Shown here piece after piece: positions 45,843-54,651 of a stretch of 64,000 nucleotides of DNA. The notes beneath the pieces are model-generated. The model had not been told where the DNA came from. It did no database searches and saw nothing but the letters and a program-made list of their open reading frames with translations. The position numbers and the translations under genes were made by a program. Source of the stretch: Microbacterium allomyrinae (GTDB lineage Bacteria; Actinomycetota; Actinomycetes; Actinomycetales; Microbacteriaceae); the NCBI RefSeq assembly GCF_020682705.1, contig NZ_JAGTTN010000009.1, positions 1-64,000 on the forward strand, given 5' to 3'. Within the stretch, counting starts at the first letter, position 1. Each line of letters starts with the position of its first letter.

Positions 45843-47441
45843 ATGGAGTTGTCGGACATCCGGATCGATAGGCGCACCGTCATCAAGGGCGGTGCGTGGG
45901 CGGTGCCGGTGGTCGCGTCGGCGATCGCGGTTCCCGCCGCGCAGACCTCGCCGGCGGAGCCGCCGACCGTGACGGCACGCCCCGACACGGTGAACGGGTT
46001 CGCCGCTCTCACGGTCGAATCGACCCAGAGCGGGCGGCCCATCCCGGCAGGCGTGTACATCTTCACCGCGAGCTCCGGGCTCGTGCCCTCCGCGGATGTC
46101 TTCCGGGTCGAGCCCGACCTCGGCGTCAGCGTGCAGCCGGCGACGGCCGCGAATGCCTTCGCGACGGTGACCCTGCTCGAGGGGCATGTCGTGTCCGGCT
46201 TCAGCGCCTACATTCTGACGACGGCGCTTCCCGCCGGCACGGATCGCTCCGCCACGCTCACGGTGACGCTGCCCACCGGCTCGGGGGCGACCGTGGCGCT
46301 GTTCGAGGGCGTGTCCGTTCCGAGCCCGAGCGGCTTGTTCGGCCCTGACGGCTCGCACTGGCCGGCGCGCACGCCGCGGCCCGACGACACGTTCGGGTCC
46401 GTCGTGGAGGTGGATGCCTCGTGGCCCGCCATCGCGCAGGCCATCGCATCGGCGGTCTCGGCCCACCCGGCCGGCAAGGTGAAGATCGCCGTGCGGCCGG
46501 GGGCGTTCGCGGTCGGTCGCGGCGCGCAGTCGAGCGACGCCGGCGTCCTGGCGAACGTCGGGGCGACCGGACGACCGTGGCGCGTGCTGGTCGTGCCGCG
46601 AGACGGCTGGGGGACCGTGACGGCATCGGGCTCCCTCGACACCGCAGACTCGCAGGGGTACGCCTTCGTCGGGATCGCGGGCATCGCGCTCATGGGATTC
46701 GATTTCACTCGTCAGGCCGTGCTGCTGCGCAATTCGACGGATGTCGCGATCGGGTGGTCGACGTTCGGGCAGCTGAACATCACCGCCAACGCGACCATCG
46801 ATGTGAGCGACATCGAGCTGGTGGAGTGCGTGCTGCCCGACCAGGTGAACTCCGAGACCGACCGGATGGCCTTCCGCATCGCCAACGACTTCTCGATCTC
46901 GGGCGTGAGGATGCGCGGCTGCTATGTGGCTCCGGCGTACAAGGCCGGAGGATCCTCGTCCCACTGCGACACGCTGCAGACCAGCCGATCGAGCGGATCG
47001 GGCACCCATCGTGACCTCTCCTTCGAAGACACGGTGTTCTTCCAGTCCAGTTCGCAGGTGCTCATGTTCGAGAACACGAGCAGCGTGACGCTCTCGCACG
47101 TCGCTGTGCTCGGGGGCCTGCGGGGAACGGACCGGTACCCGCTCGCAGCCGGGCGCCATGTGATGACGGCGGAGAACGCTCTGCATGCGCGCACCGACGA
47201 TCCCGTCGAGGGCGTCGTGGCGATTCGGAGCACCCTGCTCGGATCGATCACCGCGTGGCGGTTCGCGAGTGTCGACGATACGACGGTGTCGAAGTCGACC
47301 TCGGCGCCGGTGGCATCGGGGGCGTTCACCGTGGACGACGACTACGCCGATCGCACGGCCCCGCTCGGCGAGGACTGGTACGCGGCCAACTGTCCGGTTC
47401 CCTCGCCCGCACGCCTGCGCGTGATCTGGGCGGGCATCTAG
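45843..47441 (+). CDS. Tat-exported protein, HCDT-paralogue 3 (unknown function)
   Basis: 532 residues. Twin-arginine signal DRRTVIKGGAW without a lipobox, so probably secreted rather than lipid-anchored. An extra N-terminal beta domain (about 35-160) precedes the shared region, where GLFGPDGSHWP, SSSHCDTLQ and the beta-helix-like repeats match the two minus-strand paralogues at 32381 and 37349. The family is new to me. Confidence 0.78.
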   Translation: MELSDIRIDRRTVIKGGAWAVPVVASAIAVPAAQTSPAEPPTVTARPDTVNGFAALTVESTQSGRPIPAGVYIFTASSGLVPSADVFRVEPDLGVSVQPATAANAFATVTLLEGHVVSGFSAYILTTALPAGTDRSATLTVTLPTGSGATVALFEGVSVPSPSGLFGPDGSHWPARTPRPDDTFGSVVEVDASWPAIAQAIASAVSAHPAGKVKIAVRPGAFAVGRGAQSSDAGVLANVGATGRPWRVLVVPRDGWGTVTASGSLDTADSQGYAFVGIAGIALMGFDFTRQAVLLRNSTDVAIGWSTFGQLNITANATIDVSDIELVECVLPDQVNSETDRMAFRIANDFSISGVRMRGCYVAPAYKAGGSSSHCDTLQTSRSSGSGTHRDLSFEDTVFFQSSSQVLMFENTSSVTLSHVAVLGGLRGTDRYPLAAGRHVMTAENALHARTDDPVEGVVAIRSTLLGSITAWRFASVDDTTVSKSTSAPVASGAFTVDDDYADRTAPLGEDWYAANCPVPSPARLRVIWAGI

Positions 47442-47497
47442 GCGTTCCGCGGGACGATCGCCCGGTTCGCGCCACCGGTGTGGCGTGCTGTCAGCGT

Positions 47498-47530
47498 GCG
47501 TTAACGCCGGCGTCGTCCGCGTTAACGCCG
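47498..47530. promoter_or_regulatory. double palindrome gcgttaacgc, likely operator
   Basis: The 12-mer gcgttaacgccg occurs at 47498-47509 and 47519-47530; its first ten bases are a perfect palindrome. Centres are 21 bp apart, exactly two helical turns, as expected for a tetrameric or paired-dimer regulator. It lies about 90 bases before the GT2-GtrA start and probably controls that two-gene operon. Confidence 0.6.
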
Positions 47531-47621
47531 CCGTAGTCGGCATCGGCTACGCTCACGAGCCACGGCAGGGGCTGGGTGGATCCTTCCATGAGTGGTGTTG
47601 TTCCTGATCTGGGGGATCAGC

Positions 47622-48806
47622 GTGAGCAGACTGGCGAAAGACGGCGTTTCGGTGGTGGTGCCGACCTTCAACGAGGGTCCGAACATCGCCGAGCTCGTAC
47701 GCCGCCTCGACGCGATGCGCGTCGAGGCGGCGATCGGCGAGATCGAGGTGATCTTCGTCGACGACTCGACCGACGACACTCCCGCGGTGATCGCCCGCGT
47801 CGCCGCCGGCACGACGCTGCCGGTTCGCGTGCTGCACCGGGATGATCCGCGGGGCGGTCTCGGCGGCGCGGTGGTCGAGGGAATGCGCATGGCTCAGTTC
47901 GACTGGTGCCTGGTGATGGACGGCGATCTGCAGCATCCGCCCGAGATCATTCCGACGCTCGTGGAGCGCGCCGCCGCGGGCGACGTCGAGGTCGTCATCG
48001 CGTCGCGCTACGTCGACGGGGGCGACGCCGGGGGTTTGGCCAACCGCGTGCGCACCGGGGTGTCGCGTGCATCCACGGCACTGACGCGGGCGATGTTCCC
48101 CCGCAAGCTGTATGGCTGCACAGACCCGATGACCGGGTTCTTCCTCGTAGACAGGGCGTCCATCGACCTGGACGGGCTGCAACCGCGCGGGTTCAAGATC
48201 CTCCTCGAGATCCTCGCTCGCCGGCAGCAGCGGATCGCAGAAGTGCCGTTCGAGTTCGCCGAGCGCCACGCGGGCGAGTCGAAGGCCAGCTTCGCCCAGG
48301 GCATCCGATTCCTCGTTCAGCTCACCATGCTGAGGTTCGGACGGATGTCCGCGTTCGCGATCGTGGGCGGGCTCGGCGCGCTCGCCAACCTCGCGATCAT
48401 GGCGGGGCTGACGGCGCTCGGGCTCGAGTACCTGTGGGCGGCGATCATTGCCAGCGAGGTGACGATCATCGGAAACTTCCTGCTGCTCGAGTACGTCGTC
48501 TTCCGCGACCTGCGAGATTCCTCGGGGCGGATGCGGAGCCGCTTCGTGAAATCGTTCACCTTCAACAACGCGGAGGCGATCGTTCGCATCCCGCTGATCT
48601 GGCTGCTCGTCGAAGGGGCCGGGTGGGGAAGCGTCTTCTCCGCAGCGGTGACCCTCGTGCTCGCGTTCGTGGTCCGCTTCGTCTTCCACGCGCTGATCGT
48701 GTACCGGCCGGTGACAGACGGTCGCCCCTCGCCGATGCGGGCGAAGACGGGCTCCGCCGTGTCGGGCGCGAAGTTGCGCGATGAGCTGGAGGGCGACGTG
48801 CTGTGA
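47622..48806 (+). CDS. DPM1-like GT2 fused to GtrA-like membrane domain
   Basis: 394 residues from the GTG at 47622 (GGGGGA site); a GTG at 47592 is less likely. Residues 1-230 are polyprenyl-phosphate glycosyltransferase-like (VVVPTFNEGPNIAELV, VDDSTDDTP, VMDGDLQHPPE, KILLEILARR). Residues 240-370 carry four membrane helices of the GtrA type, thought to flip the lipid-linked sugar. It probably makes polyprenyl-phosphate-hexose for the GT-C-like neighbour. Confidence 0.92.
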   Translation: MSRLAKDGVSVVVPTFNEGPNIAELVRRLDAMRVEAAIGEIEVIFVDDSTDDTPAVIARVAAGTTLPVRVLHRDDPRGGLGGAVVEGMRMAQFDWCLVMDGDLQHPPEIIPTLVERAAAGDVEVVIASRYVDGGDAGGLANRVRTGVSRASTALTRAMFPRKLYGCTDPMTGFFLVDRASIDLDGLQPRGFKILLEILARRQQRIAEVPFEFAERHAGESKASFAQGIRFLVQLTMLRFGRMSAFAIVGGLGALANLAIMAGLTALGLEYLWAAIIASEVTIIGNFLLLEYVVFRDLRDSSGRMRSRFVKSFTFNNAEAIVRIPLIWLLVEGAGWGSVFSAAVTLVLAFVVRFVFHALIVYRPVTDGRPSPMRAKTGSAVSGAKLRDELEGDVL

Positions 48807-50308
48807 TCGGGCGCGTGGTGCGCGATCCGGTGTTCGTGATCCTCACCATGGGCTTCGTCGCGCTCGTCGTGCGCGCCTACAGCTGGCTGCAGCCGGGGTC
48901 GTTGCTGGCCGAGCGCGAATACGACGACGGAGTCATGTTCGCCGCTTCCGTCGCCACGGTGCACGGCCTGATCCCCTATGCGGACTTCACCTTCCTGCAC
49001 CCACCGGGCTCGATCGTCCTGCTTGCACCCTTCGCCGTGACGGCGAACGTGTGGACGGATGCGCAAGCGCTCGCCGGTGCGCGTGTCGCGCTGGTGTTCG
49101 TCGGCGTCGCGAACACCGTGCTCGTCGGAGTCCTGCTGCGTCCGGCGGGGCGCCTCGCGATCGTGGTGGGCGCCGGCGCTTATGCGGTGTGGTCCAACGC
49201 GGTTCGGGCCGAAGAGACCGTCCTGCTCGAGCCGCTCCTCAACCTCTGCCTGCTGGTCGCCTTGACGGCTCTCGCGGCACGCCGTCTCGCGCTCGTGTTC
49301 GTCGCGGGAGCGGCGCTCGGACTGGCGCTCACTGTCAAGTACTGGGCGGCCATCGACATCGTGGTCGTCGGCGCCATGGTCGCGGTGCTCTGGGGCTGGC
49401 GGGGGATATGGCGACTCCTGGTCGGCGGTGTCGCCGCCGCACTCGTGATCATGCTTCCCTTCTTCGTCCGAGCGCCTGGCGAGATGTGGATGCAGACGGT
49501 GCTCGCGCAACTCGGCCGGCCCCCCTCGGTGTCGGGCGCGGGTCCGTCGGTGTGGGGGCGTCACGTGTCGCCGATCGCCGGTCAGAATGCGCTGGATCAA
49601 CTCGTTCCCGGGCTGGTGTGGGCCGGACTCTTCGTCGCGATCGTGCTCGCCCTGTCGCTGCCCGTCCTCTGGCGCGCGTGGCGGGCACGGCGCGCGCCGT
49701 CGCGGTGGCCGGATTCGCTCTGGTGGACGCTGCTGCTGCTCGCGCACTTCGTCGCACTGGTGCTGACGGGCAAGGCCTTCTACTACCACTACGCCTCGTG
49801 GATCATCGCGCCGTTGGCGTTGTGCCTGGGAGCTGCGACGCTCGGCATCCATCGGATCCGCGTGCGGCGCACGACCGCGATCGTGGCGGCCGCCGCGATC
49901 ATCGGAGTCGGAGCGGGGAATCTGCTGCGCCCGACGCTGCCCGGCGGGGCGCCCCGCGAACTCGCGGCCGAGGCATCCTCTTACGAGTGCGTGTGGGGAA
50001 CCCCCTCGCAGTTGATCGTCGCCGACCGGCTGTCCTCGGGTCTCGAGAACGGATGCGACATCGACATCGACCCCTTCGGAGTGGCGCTCACCGAGTTCCG
50101 TGAGGGAGCAGGCAGGGCCGACCTCCCGCAGTGGAACGACCTGTGGGTCGCACATGCGTGGGCTCAGATCACCACGGCGGATGCTGTGGTGATCGGTGTC
50201 GCCGACAATGACGAGGCGTTCTTCACGCCGGAGCGAAGAGCCGAGTTCGCCCGCGATTTCTTCCTCGTGTTCGAGGATGGACGTACGGCGCTCTGGGCAC
50301 GGGACTGA
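48803..50308 (+). CDS. GT-C-fold membrane glycosyltransferase-like protein
   Basis: 501 residues from a GTG at 48803 overlapping the DPM1-GtrA stop (GTGA). About ten to eleven membrane segments; an acidic EREYDDGVMF motif in the first external loop is typical of polyprenyl-phosphate-sugar-dependent GT-C enzymes (PMT/ArnT-like). The C-terminal 110 residues are external. Donor is probably the product of the upstream gene. Confidence 0.78.
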   Translation: MIGRVVRDPVFVILTMGFVALVVRAYSWLQPGSLLAEREYDDGVMFAASVATVHGLIPYADFTFLHPPGSIVLLAPFAVTANVWTDAQALAGARVALVFVGVANTVLVGVLLRPAGRLAIVVGAGAYAVWSNAVRAEETVLLEPLLNLCLLVALTALAARRLALVFVAGAALGLALTVKYWAAIDIVVVGAMVAVLWGWRGIWRLLVGGVAAALVIMLPFFVRAPGEMWMQTVLAQLGRPPSVSGAGPSVWGRHVSPIAGQNALDQLVPGLVWAGLFVAIVLALSLPVLWRAWRARRAPSRWPDSLWWTLLLLAHFVALVLTGKAFYYHYASWIIAPLALCLGAATLGIHRIRVRRTTAIVAAAAIIGVGAGNLLRPTLPGGAPRELAAEASSYECVWGTPSQLIVADRLSSGLENGCDIDIDPFGVALTEFREGAGRADLPQWNDLWVAHAWAQITTADAVVIGVADNDEAFFTPERRAEFARDFFLVFEDGRTALWARD

Positions 50309-50335
50309 CTCTCGACAGAGGCCGTTCGTCGCGGG

Positions 50336-50527
50336 TCACGCCATTCCGGCGGTGAGCTCCTCTTCACGCGCCGCGTCGGCGTCGAGATCGCGCAGGAGGC
50401 GTCGGACGCGTGCCGCGGCGAGGAGGGTCAGCGCCGCCGCGGCCGCCGCCACGAGCATCGCGGCGACTGCGCGGGACGGCTTCGTGGTGCACAGCATCTC
50501 CTCCCAGGGTAGACGGATCGCCATCAT
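50336..50527 (-). CDS. possible small membrane protein downstream of the sortase
   Basis: 63 residues (or 53 from the later ATG preceded by GGGAGGAG). One hydrophobic Ala/Leu helix, then an Arg-rich and acidic tail. It follows the sortase gene by 27 bases on the same strand. No homology recognised; could be spurious. Confidence 0.4.
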   Translation of the reverse strand: MMAIRLPWEEMLCTTKPSRAVAAMLVAAAAAALTLLAAARVRRLLRDLDADAAREEELTAGMA

Positions 50528-50554
50528 CCCCGGTGAGCGCCGGTCGCTGCGCGT

Positions 50555-51118
50555 TCATCCGGAATCCCGCACGGCGGAGGCCGCCTCGCGGATCGGCGCG
50601 CGTCGCGCGGAGAACCACACGTATGCCCCGGCGACGACGACGGCTCCACTCGCGCCGAGTGCCCACCAGGGGAAGCCGGGGATGTCGGGGCGCTGGCCGG
50701 CGGCATCCAGATCCCGTACGGGGGTGGGGAGGATGCGCTCGCCGGTCACCAGGATCCGGTGGGTGTTGATCCCCAGGGGCGTGCACGTGACGAGCGTCAC
50801 CAGGTCGACGCCGCGTTGCGGATAGAGCGTCTCGGTCTGGTCGGGCGAGACGACCTGGGTCTCGGTGACCTCGTAGGTGAGCACCTCGCCGAACGTCTCG
50901 ATCGTGAAGGTGTCGCCGACGACGACCCTGTCGAGGTTGGTGAACAGCTCGGCGTCGGCGAGACCGCGATGTCCCGTCAGCACGGAGTGCGTGCTGGCGC
51001 CGCCGACCGGAAGTGCGGTGCCCTCGAGATGGCCCACGCCCTTCGCGAGGGTGGCGTCGCTGGTGCCGTGCGAGATCGGCAGGTCGACGCCGATGGAGGG
51101 GATCTTGATGCGCGCCAT
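50555..51118 (-). pseudogene. N-terminally truncated class C sortase
   Basis: 187 residues with an intact catalytic core: His50 in VLTGHRGL, Cys112 in LVTLVTCTP and Arg121 in NTHRILVTGER, plus the C-terminal membrane helix of class C (pilin) sortases. It starts directly at the core, MARIKIPSIGVDLPISHG. The frame stays open 40 codons further upstream and reads RLLRADETGL before the Met, which looks like retained sortase sequence, but there is no start codon and no N-terminal membrane helix before an in-frame stop near 51236. It may be a decayed gene or a shortened but active one. Confidence 0.65.
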
Positions 51119-51263
51119 GAGGCCCGTCTCGTCCGCGCGCAGCAGCCGCGATCGAGGATGCCGCGCGGCGCCGCTCGGGTGCGGCCTTTCCGGAACCGTA
51201 GGGAGTGGAGGATGGCGGCGAGCGGAACCGGGGAATTACGCCCGCCACCATCCGGTCAGGAAG

Positions 51264-51281
51264 CCGTCACCGCGGTGACGG
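51264..51281. repeat. perfect 18-bp palindrome upstream of the sortase
   Basis: ccgtcaccgcggtgacgg reads the same on both strands. A related inverted pair, cgtcac-ggtg-gtgacg, lies about 30 bases further on. Together they may be a repressor site or the remains of a mobile-element end. Confidence 0.6.
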
Positions 51282-51606
51282 CGGGGTGCCCGCGGTCGTC
51301 ACGGTGGTGACGTTGGTGACGTTGGTGAGCGTCGAAGCATCGCTTCGCATTTTGGTGCCCCCAAGGCATCACCACAGAGGACAGCCCCAAACCCGTTGCG
51401 CCCCCACGGCGCACGGGCTCTGCCCCCAGATGTGTCTTCCTTCGAGCGCCTACCGGCAACTTCGGGTAACCGGTCTCGCATCGAACGACGACGGTCCGAA
51501 CGTACGGTGCATTCGCGCGAATTCACACTCATCTACCGGATTAATGCGAAAACACAGCAGATCCTGAGACTCGGTTTCACGTGAGACGGGTCGGAAATCG
51601 CCCTTT

Positions 51607-51679
51607 TGTCCCCCAAAGGGCCGACAAAGAACGCGGTTTCGCGGGAAAAGTCCTCATTCTGTCCCCCAAAAGGCCGACA
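51607..51679. repeat. two near-identical 20-bp direct repeats, 53 bp apart
   Basis: tgtcccccaaagggccgaca (51607-51626) and tgtcccccaaaaggccgaca (51660-51679) differ by one base. The first copy is preceded by ccctttt, allowing a small hairpin with aaaggg. Confidence 0.7.
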
Positions 51680-51810
51680 GACAGACGGCGACGACCCCGA
51701 ATAAGATTCTCGTGCCCGAACAGGTCCCCAAGGCTCGCTCTGGCATTCACGGCCCCCGGAAACTCCCCAAGTTTCATTCGGGGGCCGTGCCCTTTCTCTG
51801 ACCGGGTTCT

Positions 51811-51844
51811 TTCCGGGGTGTGGTTCGTTCCGGGGTGTGGTTCG
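51811..51844. repeat. perfect 17-bp tandem duplication
   Basis: ttccggggtgtggttcg is repeated head to tail at 51811-51827 and 51828-51844. It overlaps no gene. Confidence 0.75.
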
Positions 51845-51947
51845 TTCCTGGGCGGAGGCTCGCTCGCGTGGCGGGCCTTGTTTCGCGCTCGCGCTCACGC
51901 TTGCGTCCGCACTTCCGCGCTCTCGTGCCCGCGCGTGTGAACACCGC

Positions 51948-53288
51948 TCACGCGACAGCGACGTCGAATCGTGCTCGTCCGCCGAGGCGTGGACTGCGGT
52001 CGGAGGAAACGCGCGCAGGCGGAATGAACCACACCTTGGCACGTGTGCCGGTTCCGTCGATGCGGATGTCCCAGCCGTTGTCATGGATGCGGTGATGGCA
52101 GGCGGTGCAGAGCAGCACGCCGTTTGAGAGGTCAGTGGGTCCGGCATCCCTCGCCCACCATCTCAGATGATGGGCTTTGGAATGCGATGGGGGAGCGTTG
52201 CACATCGCACAACCGCCGTCGCGTTCCACGAGAGCGAGTCGTTGGGCACGGGTGAACAGGCGCTTTTCACGACCCCAGTCGAGAATCTCACTGTCGGCGC
52301 CGAGCACGCACGAGATGATACCGCCGCCGGCGGCCATGCGTCGCGCGGTGGCGACCGACACCGGCGCCGCGACGCCGTCGATGGTGGCGTAGCCGGTGCC
52401 GTCTACGAGATCGGCGTGGTCGATCCGCACGATGACGGTTGCACCTTCGAGCGGCAGATCGCGCTGCGTGCAACCGAGGGCATGCTCGGCCAGCTGCGAG
52501 AGTGCTCGAGCCTGGAGCTGGGGAATGGTGAGGGCCGCGGCATCCGGAATGCTCGCGTCGCGTTGCGCACGCAGCCTCTCGGCGACGATCGCCTCGAGCG
52601 CGATCTTGACGGGCGCGCCGAGTTCGGGGCACAGCTTGCCGTTGATGACGATCATGCCGGTGCGGTCTTCGTAGAGGTGCAGCGTGGTTTCGGTTCGCAT
52701 CTCGTCTTCGCGCGGTGCGATGTCGTCGGGATCGAGCCACGCCTCGGCGCGCGTGATCAGCCGAGCGAACTGGTCGGCCGCGAGCCCAGGCGCCTTTTCG
52801 ACCAGCATCTGCTCGGCCCGTTCTATCGCGAGCTGGCCGGCTCGAAACGCCACCTTGTCGAGCAGGGTGATGATCGCGCTCGAGGCACCGGCGCCTATCC
52901 GGCCGGCGGCGAGGGCATCGGCGACGAACGGGTGCCGCGCCGGTGTCGGCTCGCCGGTGAGGGTGGTGCGTGGTGCCGTCGCGTCGCCCACCTTCACCAG
53001 CCGCGAGGCATCACCCGGTGTCGATCCGCTGACCGAGGCGATGAGGGCCGTTGGGTTGCGGTACCCCTGCTGCTTGGCCAGGCTGTCGGCGCCGAGCTCA
53101 GGGCGCGACTGCCGCGCGATCTCCGACGCGATCCTGGCGCGTGAGGCGTCGAGCAGGCGCTGTGCCTCGGCCAGGCGCTCGTTCAACTGAATCAGAACTG
53201 CAGGCGCGAGCGAGTCGACGGCCGCTCCGCCCCACATCGCACGCGCCGCGGCTACCGCCGAGGTGAGGGGTGCGAGCTGATCCATCAT
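51948..53288 (-). CDS. DUF222/HNH endonuclease (13E12-repeat type)
   Basis: 446 residues. N-terminal DUF222 domain (about 1-340), then an HNH motif near 355-405: CAMCNAPPSHSKAHHL, LLCTACHHRIHDNGWDI, with four Cys for zinc and the catalytic His pair. This is the actinobacterial 13E12 repeat family, often multicopy. ATG at 53288 or 53285. A LexA-like box lies 33 bases upstream. Confidence 0.92.
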   Translation of the reverse strand: MMDQLAPLTSAVAAARAMWGGAAVDSLAPAVLIQLNERLAEAQRLLDASRARIASEIARQSRPELGADSLAKQQGYRNPTALIASVSGSTPGDASRLVKVGDATAPRTTLTGEPTPARHPFVADALAAGRIGAGASSAIITLLDKVAFRAGQLAIERAEQMLVEKAPGLAADQFARLITRAEAWLDPDDIAPREDEMRTETTLHLYEDRTGMIVINGKLCPELGAPVKIALEAIVAERLRAQRDASIPDAAALTIPQLQARALSQLAEHALGCTQRDLPLEGATVIVRIDHADLVDGTGYATIDGVAAPVSVATARRMAAGGGIISCVLGADSEILDWGREKRLFTRAQRLALVERDGGCAMCNAPPSHSKAHHLRWWARDAGPTDLSNGVLLCTACHHRIHDNGWDIRIDGTGTRAKVWFIPPARVSSDRSPRLGGRARFDVAVA

Positions 53289-53682
53289 GCTTCCAAGCTA
53301 GCGATGAGTTGCGATCTTCTTCGAAGATGTGTTCGATCTGTGGAGAAGTTCCTGACACGTCGGGACCGCGATCGCCGTCACCGTCCTGCCGCGCTCGTGA
53401 CCGATGGACTCCTCGATCGGCGCGGGCACGAGCCGGACGCAGATGCGTCCGCGTTGAAGTCCGTTGTCGACTTCCGGGGTTGTCCGTGGAATAAGTCCGC
53501 TCGCTCTAGCAGTTCGCCGGAAAGCGCGCCGTAGCGTGGCACGACCCTGGAGGAGTACTCTGCTCGCAAGTCGGCCTGGGGAATCGTCGGCGAGGGGTGT
53601 GCGCTGACCACGGGGGCAGTCGACGTGGATGCCGCGCCGGATGGCCGTCGGCGGGGCGGCCAGTGCCGATTTGGGGGCTGAC
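53289..53682. other. 394-base divergent intergenic region
   Basis: No gene is visible. It holds a near-consensus LexA box (53321-53336) close to the HNH gene start and must contain the promoter of the membrane-protein/caspase operon, which begins at 53683 with a GGGGGC site. Confidence 0.5.
53321..53336. promoter_or_regulatory. near-consensus LexA (SOS) box
   Basis: tcgaagatgtgttcga matches the actinobacterial SOS consensus tcgaac-N4-gttcga at 11 of 12 defined positions (one G for C). It lies 33 bases upstream of the HNH/DUF222 start. Some Mycobacterium tuberculosis 13E12 genes are LexA-regulated, so damage control of this gene is plausible. Confidence 0.65.
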
Positions 53683-54648
53683 GTGGCCATTGAGACGATC
53701 GTGACTGCCGACGCCGAGCCGGCGTCCGTTGCACAGGGGGGAACTCTCACTCTCACCGCGGTGCTGAAGGAGAACGGTGCCGCGCGTGCGCACCCTCGCT
53801 GGAAGTGGGAGCGCAGAGCAGGCGCGGAGGATTTCGCCGTGGAGCACGTCGGCGAGTCGACCTATACCGTGCCGACGACGACAGCCGGTGCGTGGGATTA
53901 TCGCGCGACGGCAGTGGGGGCGACGGATGCCGCGATCCCAGGCGCCGAAGCGGGCGGCACCATCCGCGTGACGGTGACGGGCTCGTCGGAGCCGGGGAAC
54001 ACCCCCGCGGCGCCCACGACACCATTGGTGTTCAAGCCGTGGTTCGCGATCATCACGTTCGTCGTCATCATCGGCCTGCTCGTCGCATTCGCGTGGTTCT
54101 CGGGGCTCTTCGACCTCGAGGTCGTGCTCGGCGAGAAGCCGAGTGAGACCGACCCCCGGGCTGCCCTGGCCGCGAAGGTGATCGGGCCCATTCTGGTGAT
54201 CGCCGCGGCGCTGATCGCGTTCGGTACATGGATGGTCGCCGTGGAGTGGCGTGGCGCCTTCCAGGCAGCCAAGACGCAATCGACTCCGAAGGGCCACCCG
54301 CTGACGGAGGCGCTCAACGTGCTCAAGGATCTGAAGGGTGCGAATCTTCTCGTGATCGGCGGCATCGCGGTGATCTTCGCGGTGGCGTGGATGGTCAGCG
54401 CGACGGTGTCGAGCGATGCCCCGGAGCCGGCTCCGTCGCAGTCACCGTCGTCCCCCGCAACCGGCAGCGACCCGCAGGAACCCGGCGACGACCCGCAGAA
54501 CCCGGATCCGCAGGACCCTGACCCGCAGGCGCCAGGTGGCGACCCGCCGACAGAGCCGAGTGGCGACCCGAACGAGATCAACGGCTGGCCCGACCACGTC
54601 GGTCCCACCGGCCGGGGCGCGGTCGTGGTGCTGGTCGCGGAGGCGTGA
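53683..54648 (+). CDS. Ig-like membrane protein, caspase-operon partner
   Basis: About 321 residues from the GTG at 53683 (an ATG at 53629 adds 18). An N-terminal Ig/PKD-like domain (1-100: SVAQGGTLTLTAVLKENG, TYTVPTTTAGAWDYRA), three membrane helices (about 128-150, 170-192 and 216-240) and a long Pro/Asp-rich tail with DPQxPDPQDPDPQ repeats ending near a small conserved-looking block. It is encoded three bases before the caspase-like gene, so the two very probably act together. Confidence 0.7.
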   Translation: MAIETIVTADAEPASVAQGGTLTLTAVLKENGAARAHPRWKWERRAGAEDFAVEHVGESTYTVPTTTAGAWDYRATAVGATDAAIPGAEAGGTIRVTVTGSSEPGNTPAAPTTPLVFKPWFAIITFVVIIGLLVAFAWFSGLFDLEVVLGEKPSETDPRAALAAKVIGPILVIAAALIAFGTWMVAVEWRGAFQAAKTQSTPKGHPLTEALNVLKDLKGANLLVIGGIAVIFAVAWMVSATVSSDAPEPAPSQSPSSPATGSDPQEPGDDPQNPDPQDPDPQAPGGDPPTEPSGDPNEINGWPDHVGPTGRGAVVVLVAEA

Positions 54649-54651
54649 GCC

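Larger units (their letters stand above)
51119..51947. other. 829-base gene-free region with several repeats
   Basis: No credible gene. It looks less GC-rich than its surroundings. Contents: a perfect 18-bp palindrome (51264-51281), tandem gtgacgttg copies near 51307-51325, the approximate 20-mer repeat tgtcccccaaaggccgaca at 51607-51626 and 51660-51679, and a 17-bp tandem duplication at 51811-51844. It lies beside a truncated sortase and an HNH gene, as at a recombination scar. Confidence 0.6.

Noticed and set aside
51119..51947. Insertion sequence or prophage remnant
   Set aside because: No transposase or integrase fragments, no flanking target duplication or tRNA. I keep it only as a possible scar.
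51533..52147. 204-codon minus-strand frame in the gene-free region
   Set aside because: Runs through direct repeats, contains low-complexity sequence and overlaps the 3' end of the HNH gene out of frame; no ribosome site.
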